Shown one piece after another: positions 4,656-10,232 of a DNA stretch of 10,232 nucleotides (the stretch's first letter is position 1; every line of letters begins with the position of its first letter). The stretch spans positions 1 to 10,232 of the forward strand of contig JAEYUK010000172.1 in the NCBI GenBank assembly GCA_023432655.1, in the 5' to 3' direction. The notes beneath the pieces were generated by a model. It saw only the letters and a program-made list of their open reading frames with translations. It did not search any database and was not told the DNA's origin. The DNA comes from Pseudomonadota bacterium (lineage in GTDB: Bacteria; Bdellovibrionota; Bacteriovoracia; Bacteriovoracales; Bacteriovoracaceae). A program made the translations under genes and the position numbers.

Positions 4656-5615
4656 ATGACAATCAAAGCACGTATTCTAAGATCCTCTAAAAGGCATTTT
4701 GACTGCCAAAGACAGGACACCCGGGACATTGTTCCGGCCACGGCCCTGGCAACCCTTCTTAAAGAGGACCACCTGGTGGTGGGGGACTGGGTTGAACTTA
4801 CTGAAGAGTCCGGTGAGTATAAAATCATTAAGACCCAGGAAAGAGCTAACGCCATTTTCCGAAATCTTCCGCGTGAGCAAAAAAAGAAAGTCATCGCAAG
4901 TAATGTGGATGTCATGATGGTGGTCGTAAGCGCGGGGAAGCCGAGCTATAAAAGAGGACTAGTCGATCGCTATTTGGCCCGGGCCGATTTTTGGAATATT
5001 CCGGCCTTCGTCATTTTCAATAAAATGGATCTGTATGAAGAAGAAGAATTCGACATACGCTTTGAAGCCGAAAGGCTTAAGTGGCTTAATGTTAAATGTT
5101 TTGAAGTTTCAGCTGAACAAAGTCATTACAAACCTCACTATCTGGAAAATGGTTTTGAAGAATTACTAACAAGCCTCCAGGATAAAACGGCCATTCTTCT
5201 AGGCCACTCAGGGGTCGGTAAAAGCCGTCTCATCACAACCTTGAGCCGCGGAAAGATTCAGCTTTTAAGTGGAGAACTGGGAAAAGTTGGTAAAGGGGCC
5301 CATACTACTACTTGGGCAGAACTTATTACCGGTGAAGAATTTTCACTCATCGACTCTCCCGGAATCCGCTCGATGTCCTTAAGTGATCTAACCAAGCAAG
5401 ATCTCCTCTACTGTTTTTCTGATGTAAATGAATGGACGACGAAATGTCAGTTCAGCTCAAACTGCACGCATGAAGAAAATAGCAAAGGCTGTTTTTTTCA
5501 GAAGCTTGATCAAGAAAAAAGAGAGGATCAATTAATCCTCTCTCGCCTGGAATCTTATAAACGTATTCTAGAAGAAGTGTCCAATATCCCGGACTGGCTT
5601 AAAACCAAGTCTTAG
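4656..5615 (+). CDS. rsgA: Ribosome small subunit-dependent GTPase RsgA (YjeQ)
   Basis: A 319-aa cytosolic circularly permuted GTPase that acts late in 30S ribosomal subunit assembly. An N-terminal OB-fold region (residues 1-75, with the VVGDWVEL motif) is followed by the permuted GTPase order G4-G5-G1-G3: NKMD at 122-125, a SAE motif at about 152, the P-loop GHSGVGKS at 183-190, and DSPG at 233-236. A C-terminal zinc-binding motif has C264, C270, H272 and C279. All expected catalytic parts are present and the length is normal. The frame is open back to GTG 4611 and ATG 4629, and an AGGAG at 4607-4611 lies too far from ATG 4656. I chose 4656 because family members start at the equivalent of MTIKARIL, but the start is uncertain. 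Its 3' end overlaps the convergent lipoprotein gene by 4 nt and carries that gene's terminator on the opposite strand. Confidence 0.95.
   Translation: MTIKARILRSSKRHFDCQRQDTRDIVPATALATLLKEDHLVVGDWVELTEESGEYKIIKTQERANAIFRNLPREQKKKVIASNVDVMMVVVSAGKPSYKRGLVDRYLARADFWNIPAFVIFNKMDLYEEEEFDIRFEAERLKWLNVKCFEVSAEQSHYKPHYLENGFEELLTSLQDKTAILLGHSGVGKSRLITTLSRGKIQLLSGELGKVGKGAHTTTWAELITGEEFSLIDSPGIRSMSLSDLTKQDLLYCFSDVNEWTTKCQFSSNCTHEENSKGCFFQKLDQEKREDQLILSRLESYKRILEEVSNIPDWLKTKS
5515..5543 (-). terminator. Intrinsic terminator of the small lipoprotein gene, inside rsgA
   Basis: On the minus strand AGAGAGGAT and ATCCTCTCT form a perfect 9-bp stem with a 6-nt loop. A run of five further T residues follows directly. 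It lies 69 nt beyond the stop of the 47-aa lipoprotein gene. On the plus strand the same bases encode rsgA residues, so the structure has been fitted into a coding region. Confidence 0.8.
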
Positions 5616-5755
5616 CGGAAATTTGCTCGATCAAAATGATGATGACCATGCTGTTCTTCTTTCGGATCCATAGAGGAAATCGAGCGCTCAGTATGATAAG
5701 AAGCGCAGCTCACCATAAGTCCAAGAACGAAGAAAAGTGCCATTGTCTTTGCCAT
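5612..5755 (-). CDS. Small histidine-rich lipoprotein
   Basis: A 47-aa precursor: a short hydrophobic leader (residues 3-16) ending in MVSC, with Cys17 the predicted lipidation site. The mature 31-aa tail is polar and ends in an EEQHGHHHFDR cluster that could bind metal ions. No family is recognised. The ATG at 5755 has a strong GGAGG at ideal spacing. The frame continues upstream to 5812, but that extension would place the leader internally and lacks a ribosome binding site. The gene has its own apparatus: a sigma-28-like promoter at 5793-5819 and a strong terminator inside rsgA. Its TAA and the rsgA TAG overlap on opposite strands. The role is unknown; an outer membrane or flagellum-associated component is one possibility given the promoter. 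Confidence 0.75.
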   Translation of the reverse strand: MAKTMALFFVLGLMVSCASYHTERSISSMDPKEEQHGHHHFDRANFR

Positions 5756-5792
5756 AGAGGCCTCCAGGATGGGTTGTAAACACTTACCCTTC

Positions 5793-5819
5793 CTATCGGA
5801 ATAACGGGTCAAAATATTA
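5793..5819 (-). promoter_or_regulatory. Sigma-28 (FliA)-like promoter of the small lipoprotein gene
   Basis: Read on the minus strand, TAATATTT, an 11-bp spacer and TCCGATAG match the enteric FliA consensus TAAAGTTT-N11-GCCGATAA. Agreement is six of eight bases in each element, with exact spacing. Transcription would start about 30 nt before the ATG at 5755. A TTGACC lies in the same stretch but has no -10 partner at 16-18 bp, so a sigma-70 reading is weaker. Confidence 0.45.
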
Positions 5820-5864
5820 GGAAAAAATTGCCGTACTAAGTTGGGATTATTTAAGAGTTTCTTC

Positions 5865-6401
5865 TTAAAAACCGGAATGAGTTTTTAAAAACTCAGTTTC
5901 TTCGGCCGTTGAAAGCCTGCCTAGAACTTTATTCCGATGCGGGTAACGACCAAAACGGTCAATTATCTCTTTATGAAGAAGTTCAAACTTATATCCCTCC
6001 TCTAATCCCACTCCTGAGTAAAGCTTAACGGCCTCTTCATGAATTAAAGGCGACTCACTATGCATATAAGGAAGATAGATAAATGTTTTTTGCTCGGCGG
6101 GAAAGGTCTCATCTAGTTGAAGGAGGACCATTTCCTGCGCTAGAGTCAGGGCCAGAGGATCGGCTTCGAAAGCTTTAGGACTTTCTCGAAAAATATGGCG
6201 TGAGAATTGATCTAATAAAATAATTTCGGCGAGCCTCCCTGATGGATCCTTTCGCCATTTAAAGAGTTCCCCTCTCTTGCCTTCTTCCAAAAGCTTCTCA
6301 AATTTATTTTTTATCTCAAGATCCAAACTGTCACTGCGACGAAACTTATCTTCGGAAGAGACTTCGTTAAACCAGAAATTTAAAAGTTCCTGGTAACTCA
6401 T
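5865..6401 (-). CDS. DUF924 family protein
   Basis: A 178-aa all-helical protein matching DUF924. It opens with ELLNFWFNE, and has a Trp-Arg-Lys-Asp turn, the LAEIILLDQFSRHIFR block and the FIYLPYMHSE motif. It ends with the FGRYPHRNKVLGR signature and the closing STAEETEFL. Members are usually near this length and have been described as tetratricopeptide-like; their biochemical role is not established. No signal peptide is present, so it is probably cytosolic. The ATG overlaps the stop of the preceding Hsp20-like gene as ATGA, so translation is probably coupled. It is the last gene of the three-gene operon that begins with the cobalamin-binding protein. The end of its coding sequence contains an 18-bp palindrome that may be part of the operon terminator. 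Confidence 0.9.
   Translation of the reverse strand: MSYQELLNFWFNEVSSEDKFRRSDSLDLEIKNKFEKLLEEGKRGELFKWRKDPSGRLAEIILLDQFSRHIFRESPKAFEADPLALTLAQEMVLLQLDETFPAEQKTFIYLPYMHSESPLIHEEAVKLYSGVGLEEGYKFELLHKEIIDRFGRYPHRNKVLGRLSTAEETEFLKTHSGF
5867..5905 (-). terminator. Possible operon terminator overlapping the DUF924 stop, with 18-bp palindrome
   Basis: TGAGTTTTTAAAAACTCA (5878-5895) is a perfect palindrome inside the last DUF924 codons. On the minus strand it is flanked by CCGAA on one side and TTCCGG on the other. These can extend the stem with one bulge and an internal loop, and TTTTT follows at once and runs into the TAA stop. The parts of an intrinsic terminator are present, but the core is AT-rich. 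Confidence 0.4.
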
Positions 6402-7021
6402 ATTTGGATATCATCTTTAGAGGGGGCAATCGGTTTCCTGCCACTTGGTTCTTTCTTCTGTTTCTCAGAGATTTCTTTAGAGTTCCAGAAAGGAAAATGG
6501 ACGAGGATTTTACCGTCTTTTTGATTCATCTTAACTTTTGAGGGATCACAATCTCCGGGAATATTAAAGCTATTTGAAAAACTGGAAATGGAAGTTCCAC
6601 TCTGGCCTTTAATTTCTGTTTTGCCTTTAATGATGACGAGCCCATTACTGACATTAATATCTAGTTCCTGATCTTTACTCTTAGGAGTAATTTCAAGAGT
6701 ACGCCCTTCCTTAGTCTCACTCCACTCCATCTTATAATTTTGGGCCGTTGTGCGAGTGAATGAATCGAATCCACTAAATGAATCAGTCATCACCTCATCT
6801 AAGAATTGCTCCATGTCTTTAAAGAGATCTTCATTGGAGCCAGTCCCTTTCAAGAGCTTCTCCATCATCCGCCGGTGCATTTCTTCCCGCATCTTATAGC
6901 GCTGCTCAAGACTAGGAGAATCCTTATCGTCTATGGGACGAGCATCTATTTGACTGAGTAAATTTCCGGCGCCAAAAATCATCAAAAAAATTACAGCAAG
7001 GGTGACATACATTCTTTTCAT
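6398..7021 (-). CDS. Exported small heat-shock-like protein (Hsp20/alpha-crystallin domain)
   Basis: A 207-aa protein with a hydrophobic N-terminal signal sequence (about residues 5-23), a charged Met-rich helical region (35-80) and an alpha-crystallin-like domain (about 97-178). Domain hallmarks are the QELDINVSNGLVIIKGKTE strands, the SFSNSFNIPG segment and the DGKILVHFPF strand, which stands in for the usual A-x-x-x-n-G-V-L block. The tail ends in Ile-Gln-Ile, the I-x-I motif that small heat shock proteins use for oligomer assembly, at the very C-terminus. Hsp20 proteins are ATP-independent holdases and are usually cytosolic, so an exported form is uncommon; the signal segment might instead act as a membrane anchor. 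ATG 7021 was preferred to an in-frame TTG at 7030. No strong ribosome binding site is visible. It follows the cobalamin-binding gene by 24 nt and overlaps the DUF924 gene by 4 nt. Confidence 0.8.
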   Translation of the reverse strand: MKRMYVTLAVIFLMIFGAGNLLSQIDARPIDDKDSPSLEQRYKMREEMHRRMMEKLLKGTGSNEDLFKDMEQFLDEVMTDSFSGFDSFTRTTAQNYKMEWSETKEGRTLEITPKSKDQELDINVSNGLVIIKGKTEIKGQSGTSISSFSNSFNIPGDCDPSKVKMNQKDGKILVHFPFWNSKEISEKQKKEPSGRKPIAPSKDDIQI

Positions 7022-7045
7022 AGTTACCAATATGGTTTCATTTAT

Positions 7046-7834
7046 TTAAACGTCAAGCTCTGAAGCCTTTTGAATTCTCTCAAACATTTGATCTAGTCCG
7101 TCAACAAACAGCGCTGGTCCCGGCTGGAGAAAAATGGCAGGAGAGAGCTCCCACACAAACCCCTTCTGGATGGCACTGACCTTTTCAAATCCTGATCTTT
7201 TGGCAAAAGAATCCAGCTTTACTGGCTTACCGCACCAGCACCCAAAAATGATATCAGGATTACGTTCAATGACCTCCTCATTAGTCACTTCTCTTTCTCG
7301 AGCAAGGGACCCGGTGCGGTCAGCAAATATATTTTCACCTCCGCAGATGGAAATGAGTTCTGATACCCATTTAATGCCCGAAAATTGAGGACGATCCCAC
7401 TCTTCAAAATACACTCGCGGACGATAAGCGAAAGATTCAGAAAGCTTCTTAAACCTCTCAAGTTTAGTCCGAAATGAATGAACTAACTCAAGCGCTCTGG
7501 ATTCCTCCCCTATAATTCTACCTAAGAGAAGGATATTGCTAAGAATTTCTTCTAAAGAGCGCTGATTTGTCACAAGGACGTTCAGCCCACGTCCTATAAG
7601 TTCAGAGGCAATATTTTTCTGGATGTCAGAAAAGCCTATCACTAAATCCGGTCTTAATGAGACAATTTGCTCCACATCAGAGCGAATAAACTGAGTGACT
7701 ACGGGAAGTTTCTTCGCTTCAATTGGCCGCTCGACATATTGGCTCACCCCGATAATGAGTTCCGGCCGACCCAGGAGATAGAGTGACTCGACGGTTTCTT
7801 CAGTAAGACATATAATTCTGGACGGAAAAGTCAT
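7046..7834 (-). CDS. Leaderless BtuF-like cobalamin-binding protein (periplasmic-binding protein class III fold)
   Basis: A 262-aa protein of the BtuF/FepB-like substrate-binding superfamily. It shows the opening RIICLTEETVESLYLLG strand-helix and a VSQYVERP loop. It also has SLRPDLVIGFSDIQ, the PRVYFEEWDRP strand of the second lobe and WVSELISICGGENIF. A later NPDIIFGCWCG strand is also characteristic. Related proteins bind vitamin B12 or iron complexes for an ABC importer. Unlike a periplasmic receptor it has no signal peptide; many bacterial proteins annotated as cobalamin-binding share this. It may act in the cytosol or be exported by another route. The ATG at 7834 has a GGAG 8 nt upstream; the in-frame ATG at 7855 has none. 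No permease or ATPase gene lies nearby. It is the first gene of the operon with the Hsp20-like and DUF924 genes and is divergent from the DsbD-like gene, 35 nt apart. Confidence 0.8.
   Translation of the reverse strand: MTFPSRIICLTEETVESLYLLGRPELIIGVSQYVERPIEAKKLPVVTQFIRSDVEQIVSLRPDLVIGFSDIQKNIASELIGRGLNVLVTNQRSLEEILSNILLLGRIIGEESRALELVHSFRTKLERFKKLSESFAYRPRVYFEEWDRPQFSGIKWVSELISICGGENIFADRTGSLAREREVTNEEVIERNPDIIFGCWCGKPVKLDSFAKRSGFEKVSAIQKGFVWELSPAIFLQPGPALFVDGLDQMFERIQKASELDV
7788..7816 (+). promoter_or_regulatory. Candidate sigma-70 promoter of the DsbD-like gene
   Basis: TCGACG (four of six to TTGACA), a 17-bp spacer and an exact TATAAT at 7811-7816 give a predicted start near 7823, about 47 nt before the ATG at 7870. 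The whole element lies inside the first codons of the divergent cobalamin-binding protein gene. This is expected because only 35 bp separate the two start codons. Confidence 0.5.
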
Positions 7835-7869
7835 AATTTGATCTCCGAGATTCATGATAAAGGATTCCC

Positions 7870-9978
7870 ATGTTGAAAGTCATCGTTCTTACGCTCTTTT
7901 CATTTAGCCTTTGGGCCAACACCGAAAATGCCACTTACTCGCTTCAGCGCTTCCAGGATAAAATCGTTGTCACTATTAACCATGACGAAGGTTGGCATAC
8001 TTACTGGAAGAATCCAGGCGATGCAGGAATTGCTTCATCATTCAAATTCATAAAAAACGATAAGCCTCTTGAAATAAAATCCTTTGAGTGGCCAGTTCCT
8101 AAAAGATACGTAGAGGCCGGTAATATTTTAACGATCGGTTACGGTGGAGTTCAGCATTTTTTCTTTGAAAATATTCCTGGAACTTTCTCCACTAAAATTG
8201 GAGTACTCATCTGCAAAGATATTTGTATTCCGGGCGAAGCAGATCTCACTTTGAAAAATGGTGCCGATTTTATATCAAGCCGTCCTCAAGTCCCCTATTC
8301 GGATGGAGATCTGACTCGGGCCTTTGAAAGTCTTCCTAAAGAAGCCGCTCTTCCGAGTGATTTTGAGTTTTATCTCACGAGAGAAAAAGATCAACCTCTT
8401 CTTACTCTCCATTATTCACTAAAAAATTTCAAGGCCCCCAAACTTTCAAAAGAACTTAATCTTTTAACCCCTTTTCCCCATTCACCTTGGGGATTCAAGA
8501 GAGAAACTCTCTATCTTCAGGATGGAGTTTTGTATGGTAAAACAGAAATAGAATGGGATGGAGAATATCTAGAGCCTGTCCTTCCGCTCCCTGAAGATGG
8601 AAAATTCCCGAAGCCTTATGATCTTAAGTTTCTTCTCAATTCTCCAGACACTGATGACGTCAAAGTGGTTAGCCTGAAATTAGAAAATTTCTCTCTTGCC
8701 GCTCCAACATTGAAAGATTTTTACAAAGGACTAACTCCTTTTGATGGTCAGAAGGCCCTTGCCTCAACGGGCCCGGCTCCCGAAGGCACGACACTTCTTC
8801 AGTACCTGTTCTTTGCTTTTCTGGGTGGTTTGATTTTAAACCTCATGCCTTGTGTACTGCCTGTCATCTCCCTTAAACTCTTCGGCCTGATAAAACATAA
8901 GAATTTACCTCAGAGAAAAATTCTCGCTCATAACTTAAGTTACACCGCTGGAGTCATCTCCACCTTCATGGCACTGGCCTTTGTGATTGCCCTCATTAAA
9001 GCTGGAGGCGAAGAAATCGGTTGGGGCTTTCAGTTGCAATCCCCGGCCTTCATTCTGATCATGATGCTTATTCTCTTTGTCCTTAGCTTAAATCTATTTG
9101 GACTATTTGAATTTAGAACTCCAGGAGGGGCGAAATTTGGCTCACAGGAAATTAAAGAAGGCGTCTCCGGCGACTTCTTCTCTGGAATCCTTACGACCAT
9201 CCTTTCTACTCCTTGCTCTGCTCCCTTCCTTGGAACAGCTCTAACTTTTGCTTTCACGACCAGTGTTTTTAATATCTTTTTAATGTTCTTCTTCATTGGG
9301 TTTGGTTTGGCGTTCCCGTTTCTTTTAACGGCCATATTCCCATCGTCTCTGGGCATTTTCCCGCGACCAGGCGCCTGGATGGAAAAACTAAAATACTTTC
9401 TAGGTCTATCACTAGTTGTAACCGTGATCTGGCTCTATGATGTTTTTGTTTCACTGGTTAATTTTGATGTCATTAGCTGGCGTTTTAATCTCCTCTTTGC
9501 CTTATGGTTTTTTGCCTTTTTCTTCGCTCAGAAAATCTCTCGCTCACGTCCATTGCAGTTTTTAACTTTTGCATTCCCTCTTGTACTCACGGTGCTCGCG
9601 ATTCAAAACCTCGAAATGAAACCAGCGGGAGCAGCAGTTTCAAAACAAGATACGCTTTGGACACCCTGGTCAGAAGAAAAGCTAAAAGAGCAAAAAGGAA
9701 ATCTCATCTTCATGGATTTCACTGCCGAGTGGTGTCTCACCTGTAAAGTAAATAAGAAACTTGTTATGGAAACAGAGGCTTTTAAAGAGATGGCCCAAAG
9801 AAACAACCTAACTCTGATGCGCGCAGATTGGACAAGACGTGATGATAACATCACCCAATTTTTAAAACGCTATAATGTTGTGGGAGTTCCGGCCTACTTC
9901 ATTCAGAAAGAGAACGGTGAGATCATCCACCTTGGAGAAACTCTCACCACTTCAAAAGTAGAAGCAAGTCTTAAGTAA
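7870..9978 (+). CDS. DsbD/ScsB-type thiol:disulfide interchange protein
   Basis: A 702-aa inner membrane protein that moves reducing equivalents from cytosolic thioredoxin to the periplasm. Domains in order: signal peptide (1-16); an N-terminal periplasmic DsbD_N-type domain with the GWHTYWKNPGD motif (41-51) and the redox pair C115-C119 (CKDIC); a hydrophobic DsbD/CcdA transmembrane domain (about 308-580) with the cysteine pair C328 (NLMPCVLP) and C449 (STPCSAPF); and a C-terminal thioredoxin-like domain with C622-C625 (WCLTC). All three cysteine pairs needed for the relay are present. The long N-terminal region and the CX3C pair resemble ScsB-type proteins more than the 565-aa E. coli DsbD, so I give no gene symbol. 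Likely partners are disulfide isomerases and cytochrome c maturation thioredoxins, which would serve c-type cytochromes such as NrfHA. The start has AAAGGA at proper spacing. Its stop abuts the stop of convergent gpsA with no gap. Confidence 0.93.
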   Translation: MLKVIVLTLFSFSLWANTENATYSLQRFQDKIVVTINHDEGWHTYWKNPGDAGIASSFKFIKNDKPLEIKSFEWPVPKRYVEAGNILTIGYGGVQHFFFENIPGTFSTKIGVLICKDICIPGEADLTLKNGADFISSRPQVPYSDGDLTRAFESLPKEAALPSDFEFYLTREKDQPLLTLHYSLKNFKAPKLSKELNLLTPFPHSPWGFKRETLYLQDGVLYGKTEIEWDGEYLEPVLPLPEDGKFPKPYDLKFLLNSPDTDDVKVVSLKLENFSLAAPTLKDFYKGLTPFDGQKALASTGPAPEGTTLLQYLFFAFLGGLILNLMPCVLPVISLKLFGLIKHKNLPQRKILAHNLSYTAGVISTFMALAFVIALIKAGGEEIGWGFQLQSPAFILIMMLILFVLSLNLFGLFEFRTPGGAKFGSQEIKEGVSGDFFSGILTTILSTPCSAPFLGTALTFAFTTSVFNIFLMFFFIGFGLAFPFLLTAIFPSSLGIFPRPGAWMEKLKYFLGLSLVVTVIWLYDVFVSLVNFDVISWRFNLLFALWFFAFFFAQKISRSRPLQFLTFAFPLVLTVLAIQNLEMKPAGAAVSKQDTLWTPWSEEKLKEQKGNLIFMDFTAEWCLTCKVNKKLVMETEAFKEMAQRNNLTLMRADWTRRDDNITQFLKRYNVVGVPAYFIQKENGEIIHLGETLTTSKVEASLK

Positions 9979-10232
9979 TCACTCGTCGAATTTTGGGGGC
10001 AGGAGCATGAGTTCCTGCACCACTTCTTTCGGATCATGACCATTGTAGAGGACTTCATAGAGACCTGAAAAGATGAGCGCCCTGATATTCATTTTTTTGG
10101 CGAGAAGATAAGCGGCCTTTGTGGTCTTGTAGCCCTCCACCACACTTTTTGTCGTCCGGATGATTTCTTCAGGACTTCTGCCTTTAGCGATTTCAATACC
10201 AAAGGATTTATTTCGGGAAAGCTCCCCTGTAG
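9979..10232 (-). CDS. gpsA: NAD(P)H-dependent glycerol-3-phosphate dehydrogenase, C-terminal part (start beyond window)
   Basis: Only the last 83 codons and the TGA stop are in the window; the gene continues past the right edge. The visible part opens with TGELSRNKSFG and continues with an EIAKGRSPEEII helix, the VVEGYKTTKAAYLLAKK helix, an LYEVLYNGHDPKEVV helix and a short basic end. These are the typical C-terminal substrate-domain features of GpsA, including the Ser-Arg-Asn that contacts the substrate and the VxEGxxTT helix. GpsA reduces dihydroxyacetone phosphate to sn-glycerol 3-phosphate for phospholipid synthesis in the cytosol. Nothing in the visible part looks broken. It is convergent with the DsbD-like gene, the two stop codons being directly adjacent. 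No convincing terminator for either gene was found at the junction. Confidence 0.9.
   Translation of the reverse strand, partial: TGELSRNKSFGIEIAKGRSPEEIIRTTKSVVEGYKTTKAAYLLAKKMNIRALIFSGLYEVLYNGHDPKEVVQELMLLPPKFDE

Noticed and set aside
4643..4917. Several open frames on both strands over the 5' part of rsgA
   Set aside because: All are shadows of the RsgA coding frame, which carries complete GTPase and zinc motifs.
9030..9356. 108-aa basic open frame on the minus strand
   Set aside because: It is antisense to the DsbD-like transmembrane domain. Its Lys/Arg-rich composition is what the complement of hydrophobic codons gives.
9916..9948. GGTGAGA/TCTCACC inverted repeat near the end of the DsbD-like gene, considered as a gpsA terminator
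   Set aside because: The loop is 19 nt and no real T run follows on the minus strand, so it is too weak to call.
9999..10018. GCAGGA/TCCTGC inverted repeat at the start of the gpsA 3' region, considered as a terminator for the DsbD-like gene
   Set aside because: The stem is only 6 bp and no T tract follows on either strand.

Overview
The window looks like a compact stretch of chromosome from a Gram-negative bacterium. It encodes lipoproteins with lipoboxes, a periplasmic multihaem nitrite reductase, a DsbD/ScsB-type thiol reductant exporter and several exported proteins. Base composition is moderately AT-rich and even across the window. The protein style (NrfA with an all-CXXCH haem set, DUF4385, DUF924, an exported Hsp20-like protein) would fit the Bdellovibrionota/Bacteriovoracales or a related deltaproteobacterial lineage. 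That is an impression from sequence style, not a placement by marker genes.

Layout, left to right. (1) Bases 1-787, minus: the larger part of a PAP2-family phosphatase lipoprotein that runs off the left edge. (2) Bases 882-2923, minus: nrfH-nrfA, the membrane quinol dehydrogenase and ammonia-forming nitrite reductase, followed by a small DUF3820 gene. An FNR/CRP-like site, a -10 box and a hairpin covering the nrfH ribosome binding site lie upstream. (3) A plus-strand DUF4385 gene faces a three-gene minus-strand unit: a 65-aa acidic helical protein, a nucleotidyltransferase-fold protein and a TUDOR-like HVA1 protein. This unit lies directly beyond the 3' end of a tRNA-Arg(UCU) gene. (4) A plus-strand rsgA ribosome-maturation GTPase converges on a 47-aa histidine-rich lipoprotein that has a sigma-28-like promoter. 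(5) Bases 5865-7834, minus: an apparent operon of a leaderless BtuF-like cobalamin-binding protein, an exported alpha-crystallin/Hsp20-like protein and a DUF924 protein. (6) Divergent from it on the plus strand is a full-length DsbD/ScsB-type protein. It converges with no gap on the 3' end of gpsA (glycerol-3-phosphate dehydrogenase), which runs off the right edge.

Functional links. NrfH passes electrons from quinol to NrfA, which reduces nitrite to ammonia in the periplasm. The DsbD-like protein exports reducing power, which cytochrome c maturation and periplasmic disulfide repair can use. It is not in the same operon as nrfHA, so a direct link is inference. No gene-free stretch exceeds 300 bases. 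The notable non-coding signals are terminators and promoters buried inside neighbouring coding sequences, two candidate leaderless starts, and two long perfect palindromes at gene ends. I see no CRISPR array, insertion sequence, phage gene or clear horizontally acquired island.
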